Positions 18,127 through 26,587 of a DNA stretch of 64,000 nt are shown here, piece by piece. Source of the stretch: Alphaproteobacteria bacterium (lineage in GTDB: Bacteria; Pseudomonadota; Alphaproteobacteria; DSM-16000; Inquilinaceae); NCBI GenBank assembly GCA_028277405.1, contig JANQGH010000100.1, positions 434,001 to 498,000 on the forward strand. The letters run 5' to 3'. The notes under the pieces are model-generated. The model saw only the letters and a list, made by a program, of their open reading frames with translations. It was not told the origin of the DNA and searched no databases. Position numbers and translations under genes: made by a program. The stretch's first letter is position 1. Each line of letters opens with the position of its first letter.

Positions 18127-18891
18127 ATGACGACCGGCGTGCTCGAAACGGAAGGTGACCGGCTCACAAGCGATCCGGTGCCGACGCATATGCTGAGGCA
18201 AGACGTGTCGCGCGTGCTCGACACGTTGGAAGCGGGCGGCGTGGCGGTGGTCGGTCTCGATGTGGCCTACGCGGTAATCGCCATGCGCGAGGCCGGCATC
18301 AAGCGGATCTTCACTGCCAAAAACCGGTCCTACGAGAAACCGTCGGGCATGTTCGCCGATTGGCGGCTCAGCCGGCAGATCCACAGGATGGATGCCGATC
18401 GCCACGCCATGGTGCGCGAGATGATCGAACAGGAGGGCCTGCCCTTTTCCGTGGTTGCGCCGTTCGATGCCAACCACCCGGTGTTCGCCGGGCTGGAGCC
18501 GTTCGTGCTGGCCTCGTCGTCCAAGGCGGGCACGCTGGACATGCTGTTGAACGCCGGCCAGGTGCACGACGAGATCGCCGCCCAGGCGACGGGGCGGGGC
18601 ATCGCCGTGTTCGGCTCCTCCGCCAACACCTCCCTGTCGGGCAGCAAATACACGCTGCAATCGGTCGATGCGCCGGTGCGCGAGGCGGCCGATCTGACGC
18701 TCGACTATGGCCGGTCGCGCTATGCCAATGCCGAGGGGCGGTCGAGCACGATCATCAATTTCGAAGACTTCACCATCATCCGCATCGGTGTCTGCTTCGA
18801 CCGGCTTGTCGCCGCCTTCAAGACACGCTTCGATGTCGACCTGACAATCACCGAGGCGACCGCCATGAAACCCGCCAACTGGAGAGCTTGA
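18127..18891 (+). CDS. Divergent YrdC/Sua5-fold protein in a ureide-degradation operon
   Basis: 254 residues. The YrdC fold is recognisable from KNR at 65-67 followed by EKPSGMF, SSANTSLSG at 164-172 and STIINFEDFTIIRIG near the end. The family's PTDTVYGL motif is replaced by VGLDVAYAV (about 42-50). Canonical YrdC/Sua5 makes threonylcarbamoyl-AMP for tRNA modification; the related HypF domain handles carbamoyl-AMP. Placement between hyuB and an N-carbamoylsarcosine-amidase-like gene (it overlaps the latter, TGATG) suggests a carbamoyl-handling job in catabolism instead. That is inference; the substrate is unknown. Confidence 0.72.
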   Translation: MTTGVLETEGDRLTSDPVPTHMLRQDVSRVLDTLEAGGVAVVGLDVAYAVIAMREAGIKRIFTAKNRSYEKPSGMFADWRLSRQIHRMDADRHAMVREMIEQEGLPFSVVAPFDANHPVFAGLEPFVLASSSKAGTLDMLLNAGQVHDEIAAQATGRGIAVFGSSANTSLSGSKYTLQSVDAPVREAADLTLDYGRSRYANAEGRSSTIINFEDFTIIRIGVCFDRLVAAFKTRFDVDLTITEATAMKPANWRA

Positions 18892-19526
18892 TGCCCGATA
18901 TCTATCAGCAAGTAGGCTATCAGCCGGATGAACGGATCGGTTTTGGCGAGCGGCCCGGGATTATCGTGGTCGACTTCCAGACCGCCTTCACCGACCCGCA
19001 ATTCCCGCTGGGCGGGCGACCGATGGTGGTCGATGCGGTCAGGGATACCGCGACCCTGCTAAAGGCGGCCCGGGCCGCGCAGGCGCCCGTGGCGAGTTGC
19101 TACACCGCCTATACCAGTGGCCGCGACGCGCCCTTTTGGAAGATCCCGACCGTGCTCAACGACTTTCACCATGGCAAGCCGGGCACCGAACTCGACCCGC
19201 GCATCTACGATCCCGACTATGACGCCGTGTTCTGCAAGACCGGCCCGTCGATCTTCTTTCAGACCCCCGTCGGGTCGTACTTCACCAAGGAGCGGGTCGA
19301 TACCGTTATCGTCACCGGCTGCAACACGTCGGGCTGCGTGCGCGCCAGCGTGATCGATGCCTTCTCGCTAGGCTATCGCGTGATCGTGCCGGAGGCTTGT
19401 GTCGGCGACGTCGACCGGCGGCCGCATGACGACAATTTGCGCGATGTCGGACGCCGCTACGCGGATGTCGTGCCACTGGACGAGGTGCTGGATTATCTGG
19501 ACCAGGTGCGCGGCCGCAACCACTGA
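18891..19526 (+). CDS. Isochorismatase-family amidohydrolase (N-carbamoylsarcosine amidase-like)
   Basis: 211 residues, cysteine-hydrolase fold with Asp28 (IIVVDFQTAF), Lys116 (VFCKTGPSIFFQT) and Cys149 (TGCNTSGCVRAS). The tail PHDDNLRDVGRRYADV is typical of N-carbamoylsarcosine amidase relatives. ATG 18891 overlaps the preceding stop. As last gene of the transporter-hyuAB operon it would remove the carbamoyl group from the ring-opened product. It is a paralogue of the protein encoded at 8182-8817, which is under the same regulator region. Confidence 0.86.
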   Translation: MPDIYQQVGYQPDERIGFGERPGIIVVDFQTAFTDPQFPLGGRPMVVDAVRDTATLLKAARAAQAPVASCYTAYTSGRDAPFWKIPTVLNDFHHGKPGTELDPRIYDPDYDAVFCKTGPSIFFQTPVGSYFTKERVDTVIVTGCNTSGCVRASVIDAFSLGYRVIVPEACVGDVDRRPHDDNLRDVGRRYADVVPLDEVLDYLDQVRGRNH

Positions 19527-19532
19527 CGCTGT

Positions 19533-20288
19533 TTACGGGCGGCTGCCCACCAGCCTGCGCAGGCCGGAAAAGAGGCCACGCTTTTGGTCCGGCCCGCCCG
19601 GCGCCGGTGATTGCCCCTTGCCAGCGACCATGCTGTCGACCAGGTCCAGGGCGCGATTGAGCTGATTTTCAAGCTGTTCGGCCTTGGGTTGGCCTGAGGC
19701 GTTTTCCAGCAGGTCGAGCGACCGTTCGAAGCCGGACGCGGCCTGGCCCGCAGCGCCAGCGATCCTCTCCTGCCCGGTCACGGACTGTTCCAGCAGCTCG
19801 ACGGCCCGGTCCAGCTTGCCTTGCAGCGCGGCTTGCTGCTTGCTCAGAGACTCGCCCCGCTCGATCGCGCGGGTCAGCAGGTCGAGACTGTGGCGAAGGT
19901 TTGCATCCAGCGCATCGGCCTGATGTTGGACATGGTCCCGCTCTGCCAGCGCCGACTGCGCAACGGTTTCGAACCGTTCGACCAGAGCGTCCTGACGCCC
20001 CAGCAAGGCTTTCAGCGACGTCACGAGCGTCGTCTGATCCCTCAACAGCGCGGTTAGCTCGGCGATTTCCTCCGACAAAACGGTGGGCGACGGCGTCCGG
20101 TCGGCCGCGGGGGCCTTGGCGATCGCCTCCGTCACCGACGCATCGATGCGCACGCGCCATCTGTTCTGATTGTCCCGAAAGGCCGGCACGCATTTCGCAT
20201 GCACCAGGGCGCGCAGCACCACCGGCTCCAGGCCGAGCCGCTGGGCGGCATCGTGGATGGACAGGGGCGAAGCGGGATCGGAAGCCAT
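19533..20288 (-). CDS. Uncharacterised helix-turn-helix / coiled-coil protein
   Basis: 251 residues, not recognised. Residues 8-50 look like an excisionase/MerR-type winged helix (SIHDAAQRLGLEPVVLRALV, then RWRVRIDAS). Residues about 70-220 are almost continuous heptad-rich helix, followed by a charged tail ending in FSGLRRLVGSRP. There is no transmembrane segment. It is convergent with the hydrolase gene (6-base gap) and 66 bases downstream of a CoA-transferase gene on the same strand. The shape recalls plasmid KfrA-like DNA-binding coiled-coil proteins, but I see no motif that proves it. Confidence 0.6.
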   Translation of the reverse strand: MASDPASPLSIHDAAQRLGLEPVVLRALVHAKCVPAFRDNQNRWRVRIDASVTEAIAKAPAADRTPSPTVLSEEIAELTALLRDQTTLVTSLKALLGRQDALVERFETVAQSALAERDHVQHQADALDANLRHSLDLLTRAIERGESLSKQQAALQGKLDRAVELLEQSVTGQERIAGAAGQAASGFERSLDLLENASGQPKAEQLENQLNRALDLVDSMVAGKGQSPAPGGPDQKRGLFSGLRRLVGSRP

Positions 20289-20354
20289 TACGTCTCGGTC
20301 TTAAGCCTGGTTCGGGTGGAACTCAACGCCCATGGGTCCAGCCGCGCCCCACGA

Positions 20355-21602
20355 TCAGATGATGCCGGCTTCGTTCAAGGCAGCCAGGCGCTCACGCGAC
20401 AGGCCCAGAAGGTCGCGATAGACGGTTTCGTTGTGTTCGCCCAGATGTGGCGCACTGGCATGGACGGCGCCGGGCGTCTCGGTCAGGCGCGGCACGACAT
20501 TCTGCATTTTCAGCGTGCCGTAATCATGGTTGGGCGCATCGATGATCGCCTGGCGGGCCCGGAAATGCGGGTCGGCCAGCATCTCCGGTGCGCGGTAGAT
20601 CAGGCCGGCGGGCACGCCGTTGCTCTCCATCAAGGCCAGCACGTCGTCGCTCGTCAGCGTCCGCGACCAGGCGGCGATCAGGTCGTCCAGCTCCGCCTGG
20701 TGGGCGCCGCGGGCGGAATGGGTCTTGTATCGTTCGTCTTCCGCCAGGTCCGGCCGGTCCATGGCGTTGGCCAGGCGCGCGAACACAGTGTCCTGGTTCG
20801 CCGCGATCAGCACCTCGCCGTCGCTGGTCGGATAGACGTTCGACGGCGCGACGTTGGGCAGGATCGCGCCGGTGCGCGGGCGGATGAAGTCGGCCTGGTC
20901 GTACTCGGTGACCAGCGATTCCATCATTGCCAGCACGGCCTCGTAAATCGCGCTGTCGACGATCTGTCCCCGTCCGGTGCGCGCCCGATGGTGAATGGCC
21001 ATCATGGCGCCCAGGGCCGCGTAGGTCGCCGCCAACTCGTCGCCGATCGAAATGCCGGCGCGCGACGGCGGCCGGTCCGCATCGCCCATGACGTAGCGCA
21101 GGCCGCCCATGGCCTCGCCAATGGCGCCGAAGCCGGCGCGCTTGGCGTAAGGCCCGGACTGGCCGAAACCCGACACGCGCACCATCACCAGACCTGGATT
21201 GAGCGCGGACAGGGTCTCGTAGCCGAGGCCCCAGCGCTCCAAGGTGCCGGGACGGAAATTCTCAACCAGAATGTCGGACTTGGCGATCAGGTCGCGGGCC
21301 AACTGCTGGCCATCGGCCTCGCGCAGGTTCAGGGTGATCGACTTCTTGTTGCGGCCGACGACCGGAAACCAAAGCGATTTGCTGTGCGGCTTCTCGCGGC
21401 CCCATTGCCGCATCGGGTCGCCCGCGCCCGGCGGTTCGATCTTGATCACCTCGGCGCCGAAATCGGCCAGCAACTGCCCGCAGAACGGCCCGGCGAGAAG
21501 CTGGCCCATCTCGACCACGCGCAGGTCGGTTAGCGGGCCGGCGCGGCCATTCGTCGTGGCCTTGGTGTCGCCGTCGGCGGCTGGGCTGTCGCTTGTTGTC
21601 AT
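20355..21602 (-). CDS. Family III CoA-transferase (CaiB/BaiF)
   Basis: 415 residues. The fold is marked by VVEMGQLLAGPFCGQLLADFGAEVIK near 29-54, and the catalytic aspartate is probably Asp188 in GISIGDELA. These enzymes move CoA between carboxylic acids in the cytoplasm. It is divergent from an HMG-CoA-lyase-like gene across a 180-base gap containing two GTATAC palindromes, so the two are probably co-regulated and the transferase may supply the lyase substrate. The N-terminal 22 residues are poorly conserved and the true start could be slightly downstream. Confidence 0.87.
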   Translation of the reverse strand: MTTSDSPAADGDTKATTNGRAGPLTDLRVVEMGQLLAGPFCGQLLADFGAEVIKIEPPGAGDPMRQWGREKPHSKSLWFPVVGRNKKSITLNLREADGQQLARDLIAKSDILVENFRPGTLERWGLGYETLSALNPGLVMVRVSGFGQSGPYAKRAGFGAIGEAMGGLRYVMGDADRPPSRAGISIGDELAATYAALGAMMAIHHRARTGRGQIVDSAIYEAVLAMMESLVTEYDQADFIRPRTGAILPNVAPSNVYPTSDGEVLIAANQDTVFARLANAMDRPDLAEDERYKTHSARGAHQAELDDLIAAWSRTLTSDDVLALMESNGVPAGLIYRAPEMLADPHFRARQAIIDAPNHDYGTLKMQNVVPRLTETPGAVHASAPHLGEHNETVYRDLLGLSRERLAALNEAGII

Positions 21603-21667
21603 GGTGTAGTTTTGGGCCTGCTCTTGCTGATATCGATGTCGGCGCGGGGCGCGGTAAGATCCATTCT

Positions 21668-21677
21668 ATGTATACAA
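21668..21677. promoter_or_regulatory. GTATAC operator candidate, CoA-transferase side
   Basis: ATGTATACAA lies 66 bases upstream of the minus-strand CoA-transferase start and 64 bases (centre to centre) from the second palindrome at 21732. I see no convincing -35 hexamer for a minus-strand promoter here. Confidence 0.5.
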
Positions 21678-21711
21678 AAACCCGGCACCCTAAAAGCCGT
21701 ATCGGCGCTTT

Positions 21712-21741
21712 TTGCTGGCGGATCAGGGGTTATGTATACAT
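21712..21741 (+). promoter_or_regulatory. Candidate promoter with perfect GTATAC palindrome, lyase side
   Basis: ATGTATACAT (21732-21741) is a perfect palindrome. TTGCTG at 21712-21717 and TATACA at 21735-21740 are separated by 17 bases, so the operator would cover the -10 element of a promoter for the HMG-CoA-lyase-like gene starting at 21783. Confidence 0.55.
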
Positions 21742-21782
21742 CTTGTGAATTGAGGCGCCAGAGAGCAGGAGAGTCGCAGCCC

Positions 21783-22694
21783 ATGACACGCCGCGTCGAA
21801 ATCATCGAAGTGTCCCCCCGTGATGGCATTCAAAACGAGAGGACCTTGCTGTCAACGGCGCAAAAGGTCGACCTGATCAGGCGGGCGATCGACGCCGGCA
21901 TCGGGCGTCTGGAGGTGGCCAGCTTCGTCAATCCCAAGCGCGTGCCCCAGATGGCCGATGCGGAGGCCGTGATGGCCGCCTTGCCGCGCGACGGGCGCGC
22001 CCGCTATATCGGCCTGGCGTTGAACAGGCGCGGCTATGACCGGGCGGTTGCCGCCGGTGTGGATGAGGTCAACTTCGTCGTTGTCGCCTCGGAAACCTTC
22101 AATCAGCGCAATCAGGGCGCGGCGATCGACGCGACCATGGGCCAGTTTGCCGAAATCGCCGAAGGTGCGGCGGCGGACGGCGTGTCGCTGGGCCTGACCA
22201 TCGGCGCCAGTTTCGGCTGCCCGTTCGAAGGCGAGGTCCCGGTCGGCCGGGTCGTCGACCTGGCGGCACGGGCCGCCGCTCTGGGCGCATCGGAAATCGC
22301 GCTGGCCGACACCATCGGGGTGGCCGCACCGACGGACATCACCGAACGGGTGGCGGCGGTGAAGTCGGCGATCGGCGGCCGGCCCTTGCGCATCCATTTG
22401 CACAACACCCGCAACACCGGCATTGCCAACGCCTATGCGGCGGTCGAGGCCGGCGTCGAGCGGATCGACAGTTCCATCGGTGGCGTAGGCGGCTGCCCGT
22501 TCGCGCCGGCGGCGACCGGCAACATCCCGACCGAGGATCTGGTCTATATGCTCGACCGCATGGGCGTGGCCACGGGCGTCGATGCCGCCAAGCTGATCGA
22601 CACGGCCACTTGGCTGGAACAGCAGCTGGGCATCACCGCACCCGGCATGCTGCACAAGGCCGGCCTCTTTCCGCCTGACGCCAAGGCCGCGTGA
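21783..22694 (+). CDS. HMG-CoA lyase-like enzyme (DRE-TIM barrel)
   Basis: 303 residues. The metal/substrate motif SPRDGIQNE is at 11-19, HLHNTRNTG near 203, and the C-terminal active-site loop GGVGGCPFAP places the conserved cysteine near residue 238. The family cleaves 3-hydroxy-3-methylglutaryl-CoA to acetyl-CoA and acetoacetate; relatives cleave other 3-hydroxyacyl-CoAs. ATG 21783 is chosen. The stop overlaps the GTG start of the amidase gene, and the divergent CoA-transferase probably feeds it. Exact substrate unproven. Confidence 0.86.
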   Translation: MTRRVEIIEVSPRDGIQNERTLLSTAQKVDLIRRAIDAGIGRLEVASFVNPKRVPQMADAEAVMAALPRDGRARYIGLALNRRGYDRAVAAGVDEVNFVVVASETFNQRNQGAAIDATMGQFAEIAEGAAADGVSLGLTIGASFGCPFEGEVPVGRVVDLAARAAALGASEIALADTIGVAAPTDITERVAAVKSAIGGRPLRIHLHNTRNTGIANAYAAVEAGVERIDSSIGGVGGCPFAPAATGNIPTEDLVYMLDRMGVATGVDAAKLIDTATWLEQQLGITAPGMLHKAGLFPPDAKAA

Positions 22695-23977
22695 CGTCGG
22701 TCGCGATGCTCTCGGGGGGGCAGTCGATCGCGGCGGTCGCCGAAGGCCGGCAAACCGTGGTCGACATCGTCGAAACGCAACTGGCGCGGTTCGAGCAGCG
22801 CGATCACGCGGTCAAAGCCTGGGCCCATCTCGACCCGGACCTGGCCCTGCGGCAGGCCGGAACGGTAAGGGGTCCGCTGGCGGGCCTGACTGTCGGCGTG
22901 AAGGACGTGCTGGCCACGGTCGACATGCCGACACAATGCAACTCGCCCATCTTCGAAGGCCATTGGACCAACGAAGATGCCGCATGCGTCTCGGCACTGA
23001 GAGCGGCCGGTGCTGTGATCCTCGGCAAGACGGCGACGACCGAGTTCGCCTTCCAAGCACCGGGTCCGACCCGTAACCCTTATGATCCGACACGCACCCC
23101 CGGCGGTTCGTCGCAAGGCTCGGCCGCCGCCGTGGCGGATGGGCAGGTGCATGTCGCGCTGACCACCCAGACCGGCGGTTCAACCGTACGCCCGGCATCC
23201 TATTGCGGGGTCTATGGCTACAAACCGCCCTTCGGGACGATCGGCGTTGAGGGCCTGCGGTTGCTGGCGCCGGCGCTGGACACGATTGGTCTCCACGGCG
23301 CGACATTGGACGACGTTGCGACGGTGGCGAGCCTGTTGGAGGACCGCGCGCGGCTGACCGAGCCGCCAGCATCCGTCCGTTTCGTCAAGCTGATGTCGCC
23401 GAACATAGACCAGGTCGAAGCGGCCATGATCGATTTGGTTGATACCACCATGGGCCGGCTGGCCACGGCTGGCGCCACCATGCGCGACCTGGTCCTGCCG
23501 GAGATCTTTCATGCGGCCGATGATTGTCACCGCCTGATCATGGCGGCCGGCATGGCCCGCTCGTTCCGCGATCTCTGGCGCACGGACCGAGCGCGCCTGA
23601 GCCCGTCGATCAGCACATACATCGAGCTTGGCATGACGGCCGACGACCAGGCCTTGGCCGAGGCCTGGCAGATCCGCGCCCGTGCCTTGGCGACGCTGCA
23701 GGCGTTGACCGAGCCAGGTGAGATCCTGGTCACGCCTGCCGCCCTGGGAGAGGCCACCGTCGGTCTCGAAAGCACTGGCAACGCCGCCATGCACCGGCTG
23801 TGGACCTTGCTGCATGTCGGCACGATTAGCCTGCCGGTCGGCACCGGGCCGTCCGGCTTGCCGCTTGGTGTGCAGCTGATCGACCCGATGGGCTGGGGCG
23901 ACCATTTGTTCCCGGCCGCCGCGTTTGCCGTGAAGGCGCTGGATTTGCCGGCTCGCGCCGTGGTGGCAGGGGCCTAG
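22691..23977 (+). CDS. Amidase-signature family hydrolase
   Basis: 428 residues with the Ser-cisSer-Lys triad: Lys71 in VGVKDVLATVDMP, cis-Ser140 in TPGGSSQGSAAAV and nucleophile Ser164 in TGGSTVRPAS. It would hydrolyse a carboxamide or ureido amide in the cytoplasm. GTG 22691 overlaps the lyase stop, so the two are translationally coupled. The stop lies one base from that of the convergent thiol dioxygenase gene. The real amide is not evident. Confidence 0.87.
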   Translation: MTSVAMLSGGQSIAAVAEGRQTVVDIVETQLARFEQRDHAVKAWAHLDPDLALRQAGTVRGPLAGLTVGVKDVLATVDMPTQCNSPIFEGHWTNEDAACVSALRAAGAVILGKTATTEFAFQAPGPTRNPYDPTRTPGGSSQGSAAAVADGQVHVALTTQTGGSTVRPASYCGVYGYKPPFGTIGVEGLRLLAPALDTIGLHGATLDDVATVASLLEDRARLTEPPASVRFVKLMSPNIDQVEAAMIDLVDTTMGRLATAGATMRDLVLPEIFHAADDCHRLIMAAGMARSFRDLWRTDRARLSPSISTYIELGMTADDQALAEAWQIRARALATLQALTEPGEILVTPAALGEATVGLESTGNAAMHRLWTLLHVGTISLPVGTGPSGLPLGVQLIDPMGWGDHLFPAAAFAVKALDLPARAVVAGA

Positions 23978-23978
23978 G

Positions 23979-24554
23979 TTAGCCCCACAGGTTCGGCAGC
24001 GTGCTGTTCGAGTAGGCCGAAACGAACGGCCGTGCTTCGCCGGTTTCGCGATCGTACACGTGGCGCTGAATGCGACCGATATTGCCGCCATAGACATGAA
24101 TGCTAATCGACGCCCGGTCGGCCAAGGCGTTGGCAACCTGGTGGATGTCGATCCCGTCGGGCGAAACGCGCTCGATTTCGCCCGGGCGGAGCGTGCTGCG
24201 ATCGCCGGCGGGCCGCAACCGGCCGTCGCTGTCGCGGTCGTATGCCTGAGATAGCTCCGCGCCGCGCAGGACGCCAATCAGTCCCCAGACGGTGTGGTCA
24301 TGAACCGGTGTGGACTGGCCCGGTCCCCAGACGAAGCTGACCACCGAGAACCGCTCCAGCGGATCGCAATGCAACAGGTTCTGCTGGTACCTGTCCGGGT
24401 CGGGTCTGGCATAGGCGTCGGGCAGCCAGTCGTCGGTGGCGACCAGATCCGCCAGGGCATCAGCAATGGCGTCGACCGGCGTGGCACCGTCGCCGGCTTT
24501 GTCGATGATCCCGGTCGTGGTCGACACGAAGGCGCGCAGGCGATCAATCGGCAT
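23979..24554 (-). CDS. Thiol dioxygenase, Gln-type (3-mercaptopropionate dioxygenase-like)
   Basis: 191-residue cupin of the cysteine dioxygenase family. The 3-His iron site is His85 and His87 (TPVHDHTVWG) and His138 (DIHQVAN). The Ser-His-Tyr relay is Ser151, His153 and Tyr155 (SIHVYGG). At the substrate-carboxylate position the sequence reads YQQNLLH (56-62), the glutamine form associated with 3-mercaptopropionate dioxygenase, rather than the arginine form of cysteine dioxygenase. It is 15 bases downstream of a CoA-transferase gene in an IclR-headed operon. Confidence 0.82.
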   Translation of the reverse strand: MPIDRLRAFVSTTTGIIDKAGDGATPVDAIADALADLVATDDWLPDAYARPDPDRYQQNLLHCDPLERFSVVSFVWGPGQSTPVHDHTVWGLIGVLRGAELSQAYDRDSDGRLRPAGDRSTLRPGEIERVSPDGIDIHQVANALADRASISIHVYGGNIGRIQRHVYDRETGEARPFVSAYSNSTLPNLWG

Positions 24555-24569
24555 GAGACTGCTCCCTGA

Positions 24570-25748
24570 TCATGACGGTGCCCGTTCGGCCAGTTCGGCC
24601 AGAACCATTTCGGTGTCGGCGCCCAGCGCGGGCGGGTCGGAGCGGACTTTCGTCGCCTTGTCGCCGAGCCTTATCGGCGACGCGAAGGTCTTCGTGCGCG
24701 CGCCGGATGGCAGGGTGATGTCCTGAATGAATCCGCTCGCCAGCACCTGCGGGTCGTTCAGCGCCGCCTCGTAGTCGTTGATCGGGCCACAGGGCACGCC
24801 CACTTCAGCAAAGCGCCGAACCCAATCCGCAACCGGGGCGGTGCGGAAATGGGCCTCCAGACAATCCTTCAACACACCTTGGTTCGCGGCCCTCAACGCG
24901 GTCGACGCAAAGCGTTGATCGGTCGCGAGGTCCGGCCTCGCGACCACGGCGCAGACCTTGTGCCAAAGTCCGTCATTGCCGGCTGCCATGACGAAGTGGC
25001 CGTCGGCCGCGCTGAAGGCCTGATAGGGCGCATTGCGCGGGTGGGCGGAACCCAGCTTGGCCGGGCTTTGACCCGTGCCGAAATACTCCGACGTCTGCAG
25101 GGCAGCGATGCCCAGCGAGGCGCCTTGCAGCGATATGTCGATATGCTCACCCGGCCCGCCGGCCCGCACGCGATTCAGGACGGCCGCGACCGCGAACGCG
25201 CCGTATAGGCCGGTGGAGAAGTCCGATATCGGCACGCCGCACTTTACCGGCGCGCCGCCAGGCTCGCCGGTCACGCTCATGACCCCGGCTATGCCCTGAA
25301 CCGTCAGATCAAAGCCGCCTTCCTCTGCCCTTGGCCCGGTCTGCCCGAACGCGGAGAGCGAGCAATAGACCAAGCCCGGCTTATGCTCAGCGAGGGCGAG
25401 ATAGCCCAGACCAAGACGCTGCATCACACCAGGCCGGTTGTTCTCGATCACCACGTCGGCGGACAGGCAAAGCTGTTTGGCGTGGGCCTGCCCGTCCGGT
25501 GTCTTCAGATCCAGTACGACCGATTTCTTGTTGCGGTTCAGCGAGGCGAAATTCTCGCTGAAGCCATCGGTCAGCGGTGGCCATTGGCGCAAACCGTCGC
25601 CTTCCGGCCGCTCGACCTTGATGACCTCCGCACCCATGTCGGCCAGCAGCATGCCGCAAAAGGGGCCGGCCGCGACCTGGCAGAATTCGATGACGCGGAT
25701 GCCGGCAAGCGGCGGCTGTTCCTTTGGCTCCACGTCGGCGGCGTTCAC
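24570..25748 (-). CDS. Family III CoA-transferase (CaiB/BaiF), possible 3-sulfinopropionate CoA-transferase
   Basis: 392 residues. VIEFCQVAAGPFCGMLLADM (19-38) marks the fold and Asp176 in GVPISDFSTG is the probable catalytic residue. GTG 25748 is chosen because it overlaps the IclR stop (GTGA); the frame remains open far upstream but only as antisense to the IclR gene. Known 3-sulfinopropionate CoA-transferases belong to this family, and the next gene is a Gln-type thiol dioxygenase that would make that substrate. The substrate is inferred from context. Confidence 0.85.
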   Translation of the reverse strand: MNAADVEPKEQPPLAGIRVIEFCQVAAGPFCGMLLADMGAEVIKVERPEGDGLRQWPPLTDGFSENFASLNRNKKSVVLDLKTPDGQAHAKQLCLSADVVIENNRPGVMQRLGLGYLALAEHKPGLVYCSLSAFGQTGPRAEEGGFDLTVQGIAGVMSVTGEPGGAPVKCGVPISDFSTGLYGAFAVAAVLNRVRAGGPGEHIDISLQGASLGIAALQTSEYFGTGQSPAKLGSAHPRNAPYQAFSAADGHFVMAAGNDGLWHKVCAVVARPDLATDQRFASTALRAANQGVLKDCLEAHFRTAPVADWVRRFAEVGVPCGPINDYEAALNDPQVLASGFIQDITLPSGARTKTFASPIRLGDKATKVRSDPPALGADTEMVLAELAERAPS

Positions 25749-26575
25749 GCTGCCAACTCCTGCCCGGCAAGGGCCGCTTCGATGCGTCTGGCTGCCTGCT
25801 TCACGAACGGCGTTAGCTGTTTCAGCCGACGTTCCCCCAGCCTTTGCTTCGGCCCCGAAATGCCCACAGCCGCGACGATCGAACCCGCCGCGTCCCGGAT
25901 TGGCGCCGCCAACCCATAGACGTCCTCGCGCCACTCGCCACGGTTTACCGCGAAACCGGCCGCCCTGATCTGCGCCAAATGGGCCTCGAACACGCCCGCA
26001 TCCGTGATCGTCTGCGACGAGTGCCGGGCCAAGCCCGTGCCGATAAGGGCGTCGAGCCGGGCCTGATCGAGATGGGCCAGCAAGACTTTCCCCGTGGCGA
26101 CGCAATGGGCCGGCGCCCTGCCGCCGAGGCGTGAATAGGCCCGGACCGGCTGAGGGCTGTCGATCTTGTCGACATAGAGCACGTCGCCCTTGTCGAGAAC
26201 CGACAGGTGAACCGTCTCTTCGCTGGCGTCGACAAGCTCCTCCAGGGCCGGTCTGGCCAGCCGGACAATGCCCAAGCTGTTGTAGGTCGCCAATCCCAGT
26301 TGCCAAAGCTTCAGGCTCGCACGATAGCGGCCGCCCGCCAGTCGGGAGGCAAAGCCCTGCCCGACCAGAGTGTTCAGGTGGCGATGCATGTTGCTTTTCG
26401 GCACCCGGAAGTGATGCGCCAGTTCCGTCACGCCCAGCGGCCGGCCGGCCAGCGCCAGATGGGTCAGGACGCGCAGGCCGCGCGCCAGGCTGCTTTCGGG
26501 TGCCAGGTCGGTAGCAGTGCCCGATCGCGTCAATTGCGTCGTCGCCGTGGAATCCGAGGCCAACGTGTGTTCCAT
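25745..26575 (-). CDS. IclR-family transcriptional regulator
   Basis: 276 residues. A 26-residue leader precedes the winged helix (about 28-85; PLGVTELAHHFRVPKSNMHRHL), then the IclR effector domain with VHLSVLDKGDVLYVDKI and AHCVATGKVLLAHL. It heads the operon IclR / CoA-transferase / thiol dioxygenase and is divergent from a TRAP transporter operon. A 19-base inverted repeat directly upstream (26588-26606) is the likely operator for both directions. Confidence 0.9.
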   Translation of the reverse strand: MEHTLASDSTATTQLTRSGTATDLAPESSLARGLRVLTHLALAGRPLGVTELAHHFRVPKSNMHRHLNTLVGQGFASRLAGGRYRASLKLWQLGLATYNSLGIVRLARPALEELVDASEETVHLSVLDKGDVLYVDKIDSPQPVRAYSRLGGRAPAHCVATGKVLLAHLDQARLDALIGTGLARHSSQTITDAGVFEAHLAQIRAAGFAVNRGEWREDVYGLAAPIRDAAGSIVAAVGISGPKQRLGERRLKQLTPFVKQAARRIEAALAGQELAA

Positions 26576-26587
26576 TATTCAGAATGC

